DNA of 14,765 bases from Bacillota bacterium (GCA_023458355.1 JAEWZS010000260.1:1-14765), one strand, 5' to 3'. Shown: positions 7,401 through 14,535, numbered from the stretch's first letter. Notes: a model not told the origin generated them from the sequence alone. Numbers and translations are program-made.

Positions 7401-7430
7401 AGTTTACTCAAAACGAAATGAAATTGTCAA
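7401..7430 (-). promoter_or_regulatory. Promoter of the oadGB leader
   Basis: On the minus strand a perfect TTGACA (7430-7425) is followed after 18 nt by TAAACT (7406-7401), 4 of 6 to the -10 consensus. Transcription would start near 7394, giving a leader of about 115 nt before the oadG ATG. The site begins 24 nt past the apbE stop. Confidence 0.75.
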
Positions 7431-7453
7431 GAAAAATGGTTATATTTACGCCG

Positions 7454-8518
7454 TTATGCGTTCTCTTGCGCTTCTTTGACATATTCTAAAAAGCCGTCTG
7501 TGTATTCGATGCTTCCGTCTTCTTTTACCCATGCTGCCTCAGCACCTACGCTTTTTAACAGCATCTTCCCTTCCTCAACCGAAAGGATAAACACAGCAGT
7601 AGAGAGGGAATCGCCAATACCGGAGTCTTTTGAAAGTATGGTCACCTGCTGATAGTTCATAGAGGGCTTGAGAGTTTTAGGGTCAATGATATGATGGTAC
7701 TTTTTACCGTCCACCACATAATAGCGCTCGTAAACACCGCTTGAAACGATGGCCATATCGTTGACGAGCACATGCATGATCTCCGTCTGCTCGCTCTCTT
7801 TATCGGGGTTTTGTATGCCGATATTCCAACGTGTATCACCCTTTGAATCGGGCTCTTTTTTTTCGCCGATTGCGCGAATGTTGCCGCCTACGCTTATTAG
7901 AAGCGAAGTAACACCTAGGCTTTTTGCGTACAGCGCCAGCTGCTCGGTCGCGTAGCCTTTCGCTGTAGAACCTACATCAAGTCGCATGAATGGGTCGCGA
8001 AGGTATACGGTGGAGTTTTCTTCATCGATCACTATATCGTTTATATTTGTATGCTCCGCTGCCTCCTCTAAAAGCTCCATGGGAGGAAGCTTCGCATTTT
8101 CGGGGTCATTTAAACCTCCCTCGCGGTAATCGTGCCAGATTGTTAACACCGCTCCCATTGCCACGTTCACGGCGCCGCTCGTCTCAGCATTTCGCACAAT
8201 CATGAGTTGTAATAGGTCAATGATGCGCGAATCCACCTTAACGGGTGCAACACCTGCATTATCATTGATCGTCTTCATGTTATTGATGCCCGGATAATCA
8301 TTGTAGATATCGTAAAGCTGATGATATTCCTCAAGCTTCAAACGAAGTCTTTCAGCAAGCTCCTTAAACTCATCCTCGCTTTTCGCGTAGCCGACGATTG
8401 TGGTGAGCGTATCAAAAAGGCTTAAAAACTGCGCGTTATAGCGCTGCTCCTTTTGTAAGGCGCAGCCGCTTGTTAAAAGTAAAATTAGAGCAAGGAATAT
8501 GGCGATTGTCTTTTTCAT
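7454..8518 (-). CDS. fmnB: FAD:protein FMN transferase, ApbE/FmnB lipoprotein
   Basis: The 354-residue lipoprotein transfers FMN from FAD to a threonine of extracytoplasmic proteins, using Mg2+. A signal peptide ends in LTSGC with the lipidated Cys at 19. ApbE motifs follow: LDVGSTAKGYATE (180-192), LISVGGNIRAIG (207-218), SSGVYERYYVVDGKKYHHIIDP (259-280, mid-part flavin and metal region) and GDSLSTAVF (302-310), with the metal-binding Asp and Thr of the D-x-L-S-T element (D303, T307). Membrane anchoring puts the enzyme on the same face as PplA, its obvious substrate next door. ATG 8518 gives a proper lipoprotein signal; the longer frame would need a TTG at 8545 inside a hairpin. The ribosome site is weak (AGAAAG). 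It is the last gene of the EET operon, with no clear terminator after it. Confidence 0.95.
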   Translation of the reverse strand: MKKTIAIFLALILLLTSGCALQKEQRYNAQFLSLFDTLTTIVGYAKSEDEFKELAERLRLKLEEYHQLYDIYNDYPGINNMKTINDNAGVAPVKVDSRIIDLLQLMIVRNAETSGAVNVAMGAVLTIWHDYREGGLNDPENAKLPPMELLEEAAEHTNINDIVIDEENSTVYLRDPFMRLDVGSTAKGYATEQLALYAKSLGVTSLLISVGGNIRAIGEKKEPDSKGDTRWNIGIQNPDKESEQTEIMHVLVNDMAIVSSGVYERYYVVDGKKYHHIIDPKTLKPSMNYQQVTILSKDSGIGDSLSTAVFILSVEEGKMLLKSVGAEAAWVKEDGSIEYTDGFLEYVKEAQENA

Positions 8519-8531
8519 GCTTTCTTGTGAG

Positions 8532-8563
8532 AATCGGAGAGGCAACGGGTGGCCTCTCCGATT
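8532..8563 (-). other. Intercistronic hairpin between pplA and apbE
   Basis: A perfect 12-bp stem (8532-8543 with 8552-8563) with an 8-nt loop sits between the pplA stop and the apbE ATG. No U tract follows on the minus strand (next bases CTCACAAG). It may act as a partial terminator or 3' stabiliser that keeps pplA transcript above apbE transcript, as suits a structural lipoprotein and its modifying enzyme. Confidence 0.65.
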
Positions 8564-8579
8564 TAGTCCGTCAGATTTG

Positions 8580-9659
8580 TTATTTTGCAGCTTTCGCTAC
8601 AACTTTAATGAAATCGGTCACGTGCACGGTAACGGAAGCCTTAAGGTCAGCGTCGGCCGCATAGCCTTCGCTCATGGCGATTCCCTCCACCTCAGCGGCG
8701 GTTTTGCCCGTCACATAGGCGGCAAATGCAGCGGCCTGCTCGTTCCATTCCTTGCCGATAGAGGAGGCGGCCTTCATGCCATAGCCCTCGCCGATCTCGT
8801 TCTTGGTCGCAACAGTGACAGAGATGTCGGTCGTGATCTTACCGGTCGTGTCAAAGTTTACCTTGGCCTGGCTTGCATCGATGATGCAGCTTGTGATGAC
8901 ACCGTCGCTTTTTTTAGTAACCGCGGCGTAGGTGTTGTAAACCTGTACGAGTCCTTCGGCGTCCGCAGCGGCGTTCTTCGAAGAGCCGATGTTCGTTACG
9001 GTACCGACGCTCAGAATATCGCCGGAGGAAGCGCCAAGCTCTTGAGCGTTAGCGACGGCCTTCGCAACAACTTCGATAAAGTCGGTAATGTGCACGGTGA
9101 CGGAGGCCTTAAGGTCGGCGTCGGCAGCATAGCCTTCGCTCATAGCAATGCCCTGTACCTCTTCAGCTGTCTTGCCAATAACATAGGCGGCAAACGCGGC
9201 AGCCTGCTCGTTCCATTCCTTGCCGATAGAGGAGGCGGCCTTCATGCCATAGCCTTCGCCAAGCTCGTTCTTGGTCTGAAACTCGGTATCAAGTGCTGTT
9301 GTAACAACACCCGCGGTGTCAAAATTGACTTTGGTCTGCGCGGCATCGATAACGCAAGAAACAATCTTACCCTGTGCATCTACCGTGACCGCGGCGATGG
9401 TGGAGTAGCCCTGCACGACGCCTGCAGCATCCGCCGCAGCATCCTTCGATCCGGAAACAGAGGTGACGACTGCGAGGCCGGTCTTTACGACATCGACGGT
9501 AGGTGCCTCGGTACTGACAACGGGAGCTTCAGTGCCGGCAACGGGTGCCTCAGTGCTGACAGCAGGTGTCTCAGTGGCGCCGGGTGCAGTGGTACCGCAG
9601 CCTGCGACGAGTGCGCTCAGAAGCATAGTAGCCATAACGAACGCGAATAGTTTCTTCAT
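8580..9659 (-). CDS. pplA: PplA-like lipoprotein with two tandem FMN-binding domains
   Basis: The 359-residue protein has a lipoprotein signal (LVAGC, Cys21), a Thr/Pro/Glu/Ala-rich surface linker (22-56), and two similar domains of about 145 residues (about 60-203 and 214-358). Each ends in EGYGMKAASSIGKEWNEQ, GKTA-EEV/AEV, a DADLKASVTVH segment and (I/V)TDFI-x-VVAKA. In PplA of the Listeria-type extracellular electron transfer system, each domain carries FMN on a threonine. Here the likely sites are T188 and T344 in the two ASVT segments, 156 residues apart; A-[S/T]-x-T matches the core of the ApbE motif, though the usual Ser-Gly before it is Leu-Lys. It would shuttle electrons from the membrane to external acceptors. 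AGGAGG (9670-9665) lies 5 nt before the ATG. ApbE downstream supports the call. Confidence 0.9.
   Translation of the reverse strand: MKKLFAFVMATMLLSALVAGCGTTAPGATETPAVSTEAPVAGTEAPVVSTEAPTVDVVKTGLAVVTSVSGSKDAAADAAGVVQGYSTIAAVTVDAQGKIVSCVIDAAQTKVNFDTAGVVTTALDTEFQTKNELGEGYGMKAASSIGKEWNEQAAAFAAYVIGKTAEEVQGIAMSEGYAADADLKASVTVHITDFIEVVAKAVANAQELGASSGDILSVGTVTNIGSSKNAAADAEGLVQVYNTYAAVTKKSDGVITSCIIDASQAKVNFDTTGKITTDISVTVATKNEIGEGYGMKAASSIGKEWNEQAAAFAAYVTGKTAAEVEGIAMSEGYAADADLKASVTVHVTDFIKVVAKAAK
8734..8786 (-). repeat. 53-bp exact repeat, copy in PplA domain 2
   Basis: This segment is identical to 9202-9254, 468 bp away. It encodes the GYGMKAASSIGKEWNEQA core of the second flavin domain, while neighbouring sequence differs at several codons. 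Confidence 0.9.
9202..9254 (-). repeat. 53-bp exact repeat, copy in PplA domain 1
   Basis: Partner of the copy at 8734-8786, at the matching position of the first flavin domain. Identity at the DNA level suggests a recent duplication or gene conversion between the domains. Confidence 0.9.
9492..9572 (-). repeat. Degenerate 21-bp tandem repeat (TEAP linker of PplA)
   Basis: It encodes about four 7-residue units of the form TEAPVxx (residues 30-56), just after the lipidated cysteine. Such linkers hold a domain away from the membrane through the cell wall. Copy number may vary between strains. Confidence 0.75.
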
Positions 9660-9693
9660 AAATTCCTCCTAATTTTAGGGTTTGAGTTTTGGT

Positions 9694-10227
9694 TTATTTT
9701 AGATGCAATCTCTGAAACGCCGGAGAGGTCAGCTTCAGCAAAACAGAGGTTGCAAATCCCGTAACGATGCCCGAAAGGAGCAGAACCGGAAAATACGGCC
9801 ATAAAAAGGTATCGAGAATGAGCGAAGCCGCAAGTATCTGCCCGATGTTGTGAAAAACTGCACCCATAACGCTTACGAGAAGATACGTGGATTTCTCACC
9901 TTGAAAAGTAAGGATAAGCGCCATGATGCAAAACGAAAGAAAACCGCCCGACAGGCTTAATGCACCCGCAACAGCACCGCGCGTGGCAGCCGCAAACAGA
10001 GCTTTTAAGACGACGAGCGCAAGCGCATCGCGCTTTCGAAGCTTCAAAAGTGCAAACATCACAACGATGTTCGCAAGCCCAAGCCGTACGCCCGGCACAG
10101 GCACGGGAACGGGAATGAAACCTTCTATAATGGAAAGTACGACAGCGAGTGCAAATAGCACGCCCATGAGCGCGAGACGCTTTACGTATGCCGTATCCCT
10201 CTTTTTCTCCAAGGTTTTCCCTTCCAT
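9694..10227 (-). CDS. eetB: EetB-like membrane protein (Gx transporter / Hpre_diP_synt_I family)
   Basis: The 177-residue protein has about five hydrophobic segments after a basic N-terminus. It fits the family often named heptaprenyl diphosphate synthase component I or Gx transporter (PF07456), which resembles ECF transporter S components. Visible marks are SIIEGFIPVPVPVPGVRLGLANI (about 32-54), with its Pro-Val run, then ALLKLRKRDAL and AVFHNIGQ. In the Listeria-type EET operon this family is EetB, a membrane component needed for electron transfer; its exact chemistry is not settled. It lies between eetA (57 nt upstream) and pplA (34 nt downstream). Ribosome signals are modest: AGGA close to the ATG and AAGGAG 12 nt before it. 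It should not be read as a prenyl synthase; that role belongs to dmkB here. Confidence 0.85.
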   Translation of the reverse strand: MEGKTLEKKRDTAYVKRLALMGVLFALAVVLSIIEGFIPVPVPVPGVRLGLANIVVMFALLKLRKRDALALVVLKALFAAATRGAVAGALSLSGGFLSFCIMALILTFQGEKSTYLLVSVMGAVFHNIGQILAASLILDTFLWPYFPVLLLSGIVTGFATSVLLKLTSPAFQRLHLK

Positions 10228-10284
10228 TTTCCTATACTACTCCTTATCGCCTGTTGCGATACGTTCCGATTCCATTACTACCTA

Positions 10285-10671
10285 TTATCCAACCACGAGA
10301 TCGGGCGCGTCGGGATCAAATTGCTCGCCAACGACCTTTATATAAACCTCATTTGGCAGGCATGCAGCCGTTTGACCTACGTAAGTAAGCTTTCCGGACC
10401 GAATGCATATTTTGTCCGGGCAGTCGGACTCGATGAATGCTATGCTGCCGTCGCCATAAAAGTGAAACACCACATTTGGAAGTTCGTCGAGCGAAAAGCT
10501 CTCCTCCTTGCCCGAAGACAACGTAACGGTTTTGGCAAGCTGCGACTTATAGTAGATTTCCGCATACGCACCCGGTTTCCCCACTGCGCCCCGCATGATG
10601 AAAAAGAGCAATAACCCGATTGCCGCAACCAAACCTACGATAATGAGGTCGCGCTTTGCCGCGAATTTCAT
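10285..10671 (-). CDS. eetA: EetA-like protein, NusG domain II family
   Basis: The 128-residue protein has one N-terminal membrane helix (about 8-27) and an extracytoplasmic NusG-domain-II-like beta domain (PF07009). The domain mark is ESDCPDKICIRSG (81-93) and GQTAACLPNEVYIKV (99-113). C84, C89 and C104 are all outside the membrane, which suits a redox or disulfide role but is not proof of one. The family occurs beside EetB in EET operons and is named EetA there. It starts at ATG 10671, overlapping the TGA of dmkA by four bases (ATGA), which points to translational coupling. An upstream in-frame GTG at 10683 lies inside dmkA and is less likely. Confidence 0.88.
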   Translation of the reverse strand: MKFAAKRDLIIVGLVAAIGLLLFFIMRGAVGKPGAYAEIYYKSQLAKTVTLSSGKEESFSLDELPNVVFHFYGDGSIAFIESDCPDKICIRSGKLTYVGQTAACLPNEVYIKVVGEQFDPDAPDLVVG

Positions 10672-11591
10672 CCTACCCCCCACCCAGGCAAAAGAGCACC
10701 AAGAAAGATGAGTGCTATATGTGCGATGATGATAAGAAGAAAGTTTTTAATCGCCACAATAAACGTTTCCTCCTTCACCTGTTTTTTAAAAAATACGTTA
10801 ATGTTCTTTTGCACCGGTATGAGCGTTACTAAAAGGAGCAGGCTTAAAAAGGGCAATAAGCGCAGCGCAACCATCAGGACAACCGATGCGTAGGCAAGGT
10901 AGTAAAGGGCAGCAAACAGATAAAGTGCGTGCTTGCGCTTTAGATAATACGCAAGGGTAAAACGCTTTACAGCAATATCGTGCTCACAATCGCAGATGTT
11001 ATTGGCGAACATGATGTTAGCTGTAAGGCAGGTCGGAAGTACACCAAGAAGTACGAGCCCTATAAGCGGTATTATAAAAAACTTTACGGTGAATGCACCG
11101 CCCACGAGCGAATAAGTAAAGAGCGTTTCAGGGGCGTTTATGTACACGATAATGAACGGTATCAGAAATCCGTAGAAAAAGCCCGAAACAGCTTCTCCGT
11201 AGGGACCATGGGAAATGGGCACAGGCCCGTAGGAGTATAAAACACCGAACAAAAAGCACAATGCGCCTGCAATAAGCACCACAATATCCGTTAAAGCTAC
11301 GAGCCATATCCCGAGTGCCGTGCTTAGCGCAAAAAGTAAAAACGTAATGATCAGCGCGGTATTGCGAGGAAGCGTAAGCGTTTGATGGTTATTTTTCGTG
11401 TCGTTATAGTTGTTGATGGTTGTGGCTGTGAGATCGAACAAAAACATGCCGCAAAAGAACACCGCTGTGCGCAGCGGGTCGATTGTATCACCGTTTACAG
11501 TTAGATATGCGAGCGTCATCAAAAACGGAAATACGCTCGTAATCTTGGTCTTAATCTCAACGTAGGTAAATAACCGCCCAATCGCGTCCAT
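10668..11591 (-). CDS. dmkA: UbiA-family polyprenyltransferase, DmkA/MenA-like
   Basis: The 307-residue protein has about eight or nine membrane helices. It carries both UbiA aspartate motifs: NNYNDTKNN (60-68; the first N-x-x-x-D motif, with Asn where many MenA proteins have Asp) and NNICDCEHDIAVKRFTLAYYL (197-217; D201 and D205). The family attaches a polyprenyl chain to an aromatic ring such as 1,4-dihydroxy-2-naphthoate, giving demethylmenaquinone. In EET operons the homologue DmkA makes the quinone pool used by Ndh2. The ATG at 11591 directly follows the TAA of dmkB with no gap. The end overlaps eetA by 4 nt. A general MenA for respiration cannot be excluded from sequence alone, but the operon favours DmkA. 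Confidence 0.9.
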   Translation of the reverse strand: MDAIGRLFTYVEIKTKITSVFPFLMTLAYLTVNGDTIDPLRTAVFFCGMFLFDLTATTINNYNDTKNNHQTLTLPRNTALIITFLLFALSTALGIWLVALTDIVVLIAGALCFLFGVLYSYGPVPISHGPYGEAVSGFFYGFLIPFIIVYINAPETLFTYSLVGGAFTVKFFIIPLIGLVLLGVLPTCLTANIMFANNICDCEHDIAVKRFTLAYYLKRKHALYLFAALYYLAYASVVLMVALRLLPFLSLLLLVTLIPVQKNINVFFKKQVKEETFIVAIKNFLLIIIAHIALIFLGALLPGWGVG

Positions 11592-12569
11592 TTACTTTTG
11601 ACTCCCGGCAGCTTTCATTAAAAGCCCCATTAAGATTTCCCGTTTTGCATCACCCTTAATGCCGTTTATCGCCTTAGCTGTCCGCTTATACAGGGTGTCG
11701 ATCTTCGATTGTGTGTACGTAAGTCCGCCTGCTGCAATCACGGCCAACTTAAGCTCGGAAGCCGGCATACCTGCTTGTGCGCGTGCGCGCAGCGAACTGT
11801 CATGCTTTAAAGCATAGATGAGCGGAAGCGTGATTACACCCCGCAGATAATCGCTGAGCACGGGCTTTTTGCTTTTTTCCTGCGTAGATGCATAATCCGC
11901 ACAGTCGTCGTTAAGCTGGAAAATTATGCCAAGGTCATTCCCCACGCGCTTATAGATATCCTTCGCCGAATCAGGTTCATCCGATAGCAAAAAACCTATG
12001 TAGAAGCATGCCTCAAACAGCGCTGCCGTTTTGCCGCGGATCGTCATAAAATACTCGCGCTCCGAGAGAGAGAAATTAAAATCGTTGGCGTTTTGCCTAA
12101 GCTCGCCTAAGAGAACCTCCGTGAGGTAATGCGGAAACGCTCGGTCAATCTTTCGGTCTTCCTTTTCGGTCACGGAAGAAACAAGTTCAAGCGCCGTGCA
12201 AAACAGGTAATCTCCGCAAAGTACGGCGTATTTTTGACCGAACTTGCGATGCACCGTATCGATACCGCGGCGCTTATCCGCATCGTCGATGATGTCGTCG
12301 TGAACGAGTGTCGCAAGATGGAGAAGCTCCGCCGCTGCAGCTGCCTTTATAGCATTTGGGTCAACGGTTTCATCCTCACGGAGTGCGCAAGCAAGGAGAA
12401 TGCGTGCCCGTATCTGCTTGCCTGCGGCCTTTGAAAGATGATACGTCATAGAGCGGATCACCATCGGCGCACCGCGCAGCAGACTTTGCATCTCTTTGCT
12501 TGTCTTATCTACTGCCGCATCGTAGGTAAGCCCTGCTTCGTGCGGTGTATCGAATTTGTTCTCAGTCAT
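11592..12569 (-). CDS. dmkB: Polyprenyl diphosphate synthase, DmkB-like
   Basis: The 325-residue trans-prenyl synthase builds the isoprenoid chain of the quinone from IPP and an allylic diphosphate. Both aspartate-rich motifs are seen: LVHDDIIDDADKRRG (88-102; D91, D92, D95) and FQLNDDCADY (217-226; D221, D222, D225). GKQIRARI (50-57), with its GK-x-x-R element, is the usual IPP-binding part. It is soluble, with no signal peptide. Chain length cannot be deduced securely, but size and motifs fit medium or long-chain synthases. Its ATG overlaps the ndh2 stop by 8 nt, and its stop abuts the dmkA start, so ndh2, dmkB and dmkA form a tight block. Confidence 0.92.
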   Translation of the reverse strand: MTENKFDTPHEAGLTYDAAVDKTSKEMQSLLRGAPMVIRSMTYHLSKAAGKQIRARILLACALREDETVDPNAIKAAAAAELLHLATLVHDDIIDDADKRRGIDTVHRKFGQKYAVLCGDYLFCTALELVSSVTEKEDRKIDRAFPHYLTEVLLGELRQNANDFNFSLSEREYFMTIRGKTAALFEACFYIGFLLSDEPDSAKDIYKRVGNDLGIIFQLNDDCADYASTQEKSKKPVLSDYLRGVITLPLIYALKHDSSLRARAQAGMPASELKLAVIAAGGLTYTQSKIDTLYKRTAKAINGIKGDAKREILMGLLMKAAGSQK

Positions 12570-14535
12570 GATAGAGGTATGATTTCCTTACCCAGCCGAT
12601 CTTCTTCCAGCCGTTTTTAAGAGCCGGCATCACATAATAATCTAAGCCGAAAATTCGTCCCCCGCCAAATAGGATGGCAATCCCTGCAAAAATCATCCAG
12701 AAAGAGGACAGAAACAACCCCGTAGTGGAAGCAAACATAAACAGCAATACAAGCGAAACAAGCCCCGAAAGCGTAGTGAACAAGCCTCCCATCATACCAA
12801 GACCGATGAGTATCTCTGCGAACACAATGAATATCTGCATCGCAAGCGACAGGCCCGGCCGCGGCAGAAGCACTTCATTGATAAACCAATTCATAAGCGG
12901 AATATCAAATTTAAAGGCATAATCGGAAATCGAGGACTCCGCAAGCGTTTTTCCGCTCACGAAAATAGCCTTGAAAATGCCGAGGAAGTTGATATTGAAC
13001 AAAACCGTACCCGGTGATGCCGTAGCTCCGCCCGCTGCGGAAGTGGCGCTCGATACCGCATCCGCCGCAGCGGCTGTACCTGTAGCACCGCTAACACCGC
13101 CTAAAAGGGAGTTAAACCAAGCGGTCGCGCCGCCAAAGAAGCCTTCGAGCATGGGGTTCTTAAGCCAGCCCTCTACGATTTTTAAGACGCCTTCAAACAC
13201 CCATACCGCACCGAGCCATATGCGAAGCGGTACCAGTAAAAAGCTCGGGGTGCGGTTGGAAAAATGCCCGCCCACAAAGCTTCTTCTGTTGCGAATGGTG
13301 AAAAACTCGTGCTTTAGATAGCTTGCGATCTTGTTCCAACCAAGCACCTGTATGTAATATACGATGTTGATGAAGTGCTTGACGAACATCGCAAAAAAGG
13401 ATGCAAGGTTGATTTTGTGGTTAGCTGTACCTACGCGTGCCTTCCCGTAGCGACCTCCTACACTCACCATGACTCCGTGGAAATTGGGCTTGTAAGCTTC
13501 CATTTCGCCCGCACCTGTAACAGCGCAAACGATATTATGCGCCACAATCTCGGCGCTCTGCTCGCAGTTTTCCACCATCTGCGGCACAGGTGCACTATCG
13601 CCGTCGGCGGTAAACAGCAAATTGTCGCCCGCGATGTAAACATGATCATCTTTAACGCTTCTTAGGTATGCGTCAGATTCAAGCCTGCAGCGTCTTTGAT
13701 TTGGCAGTTCGCAGCCTATCTGCTGGGTCACCTCTGCGCTTTCGATACCTGCGACCCATATCACGGTGCCCGCAACGCTTTGTATACGCTCGCCTCCGCG
13801 GTTATAGGCAATGAAGCCATCCCCTATCTCCACGACGTTAGCGCCAAGGAGCACCTTGACACCCATTTTTTCAAGACGGCGTTGGATCTGTGCGGACAGG
13901 TCTTCAGGCAGATTGGGTACCACGCGGGACAAGGCATCCAAGTTGTAAAGGGTAACAAGCGAAGGGTCCACCTCGTAGCGCTCCGCGAGAACGGGAACGT
14001 ACTCGGCAAGCTCGCCGATCATCTCCACACCCGTGAAACCCGCGCCTACAACATAGAAGCTTAAAAGCTTTTTCTTTTCTTCTTCATTTAGTTCCGTAGA
14101 GGCCTTGCGGAAGCACTCATGGATGCGTTCCTTCAAACGTGTTGCATCCTCAAACGACCAAAGCGGATAAGTATTCTCTTTCGCGCCGGGAACGCCGAAA
14201 TAGGTGGGCCTTGAACCCGCACTTATCACCGCGTAATCGTAAGGGTAGTTCCCCTTTTTCCCGCGCACGACTCTGTTTTCTAAATCTACAAGCTCTACGT
14301 AGTCGTGCACGAAGTTTATGCGGCGCTTGGCGAATATCTTCGAGTAGGGTATACGGATATTGTCCTCCTCGACGCGGCCTGCAGCTACTTCGTGGAGTTC
14401 CGTAAGCATGGTATGGAAGGTATTTTTATCGATTAGTGTGATCTGCACGTCGGGGTTCTTTTTGAGCCTCTTCGCGAGCTTCTTCGCTGCTAGTACGCCG
14501 GCGTAGCCACCGCCGATAATGACGACATTTTTCAT
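12562..14535 (-). CDS. ndh2: Type II NADH dehydrogenase with C-terminal membrane domain (EET Ndh2)
   Basis: The 657-residue flavoprotein oxidises NADH and reduces quinone. Residues 1-430 are the NDH-2 module: FAD site GGGYAG (8-13), NADH site VVGAGFTGVE (162-171), VIWVAG (258-263), and VYIAGD (299-304). Ordinary NDH-2 proteins end near 400-450. Here a DoxX-like membrane part follows, with hydrophobic helices near 433-455, 562-582, 586-608 and 610-630. A predicted outer loop of about 100 residues (456-560) contains an Ala/Gly/Ser/Thr-rich stretch (479-510) with SGATGT (482-487) and DAVSSATS (492-499). A membrane-extended Ndh2 is typical of Listeria-type EET systems. The ribosome site is weak (GCGGGG, 9 nt before the ATG). 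It is first in the operon, behind a promoter and a Rex-like operator. Confidence 0.93.
   Translation of the reverse strand: MKNVVIIGGGYAGVLAAKKLAKRLKKNPDVQITLIDKNTFHTMLTELHEVAAGRVEEDNIRIPYSKIFAKRRINFVHDYVELVDLENRVVRGKKGNYPYDYAVISAGSRPTYFGVPGAKENTYPLWSFEDATRLKERIHECFRKASTELNEEEKKKLLSFYVVGAGFTGVEMIGELAEYVPVLAERYEVDPSLVTLYNLDALSRVVPNLPEDLSAQIQRRLEKMGVKVLLGANVVEIGDGFIAYNRGGERIQSVAGTVIWVAGIESAEVTQQIGCELPNQRRCRLESDAYLRSVKDDHVYIAGDNLLFTADGDSAPVPQMVENCEQSAEIVAHNIVCAVTGAGEMEAYKPNFHGVMVSVGGRYGKARVGTANHKINLASFFAMFVKHFINIVYYIQVLGWNKIASYLKHEFFTIRNRRSFVGGHFSNRTPSFLLVPLRIWLGAVWVFEGVLKIVEGWLKNPMLEGFFGGATAWFNSLLGGVSGATGTAAAADAVSSATSAAGGATASPGTVLFNINFLGIFKAIFVSGKTLAESSISDYAFKFDIPLMNWFINEVLLPRPGLSLAMQIFIVFAEILIGLGMMGGLFTTLSGLVSLVLLFMFASTTGLFLSSFWMIFAGIAILFGGGRIFGLDYYVMPALKNGWKKIGWVRKSYLYHD

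Noticed and set aside
8734..9254. CRISPR array or mobile element suggested by repeats
   Set aside because: There are only two long copies, in frame within a coding duplication. No transposase, terminal repeats or spacer pattern is seen anywhere in the window.
8499..9650. Long plus-strand frame (383 codons) opposite pplA and part of apbE
   Set aside because: It is antisense to a well-supported lipoprotein gene, has no ribosome site, gives a repetitive Gly/Asp/Arg-rich product, and exists because of biased, duplicated codons on the other strand.
9694..10227. Heptaprenyl diphosphate synthase component I as a real prenyl synthase subunit
   Set aside because: The protein is an integral membrane protein without aspartate-rich motifs. 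The prenyl synthase in this operon is dmkB, and context supports EetB.
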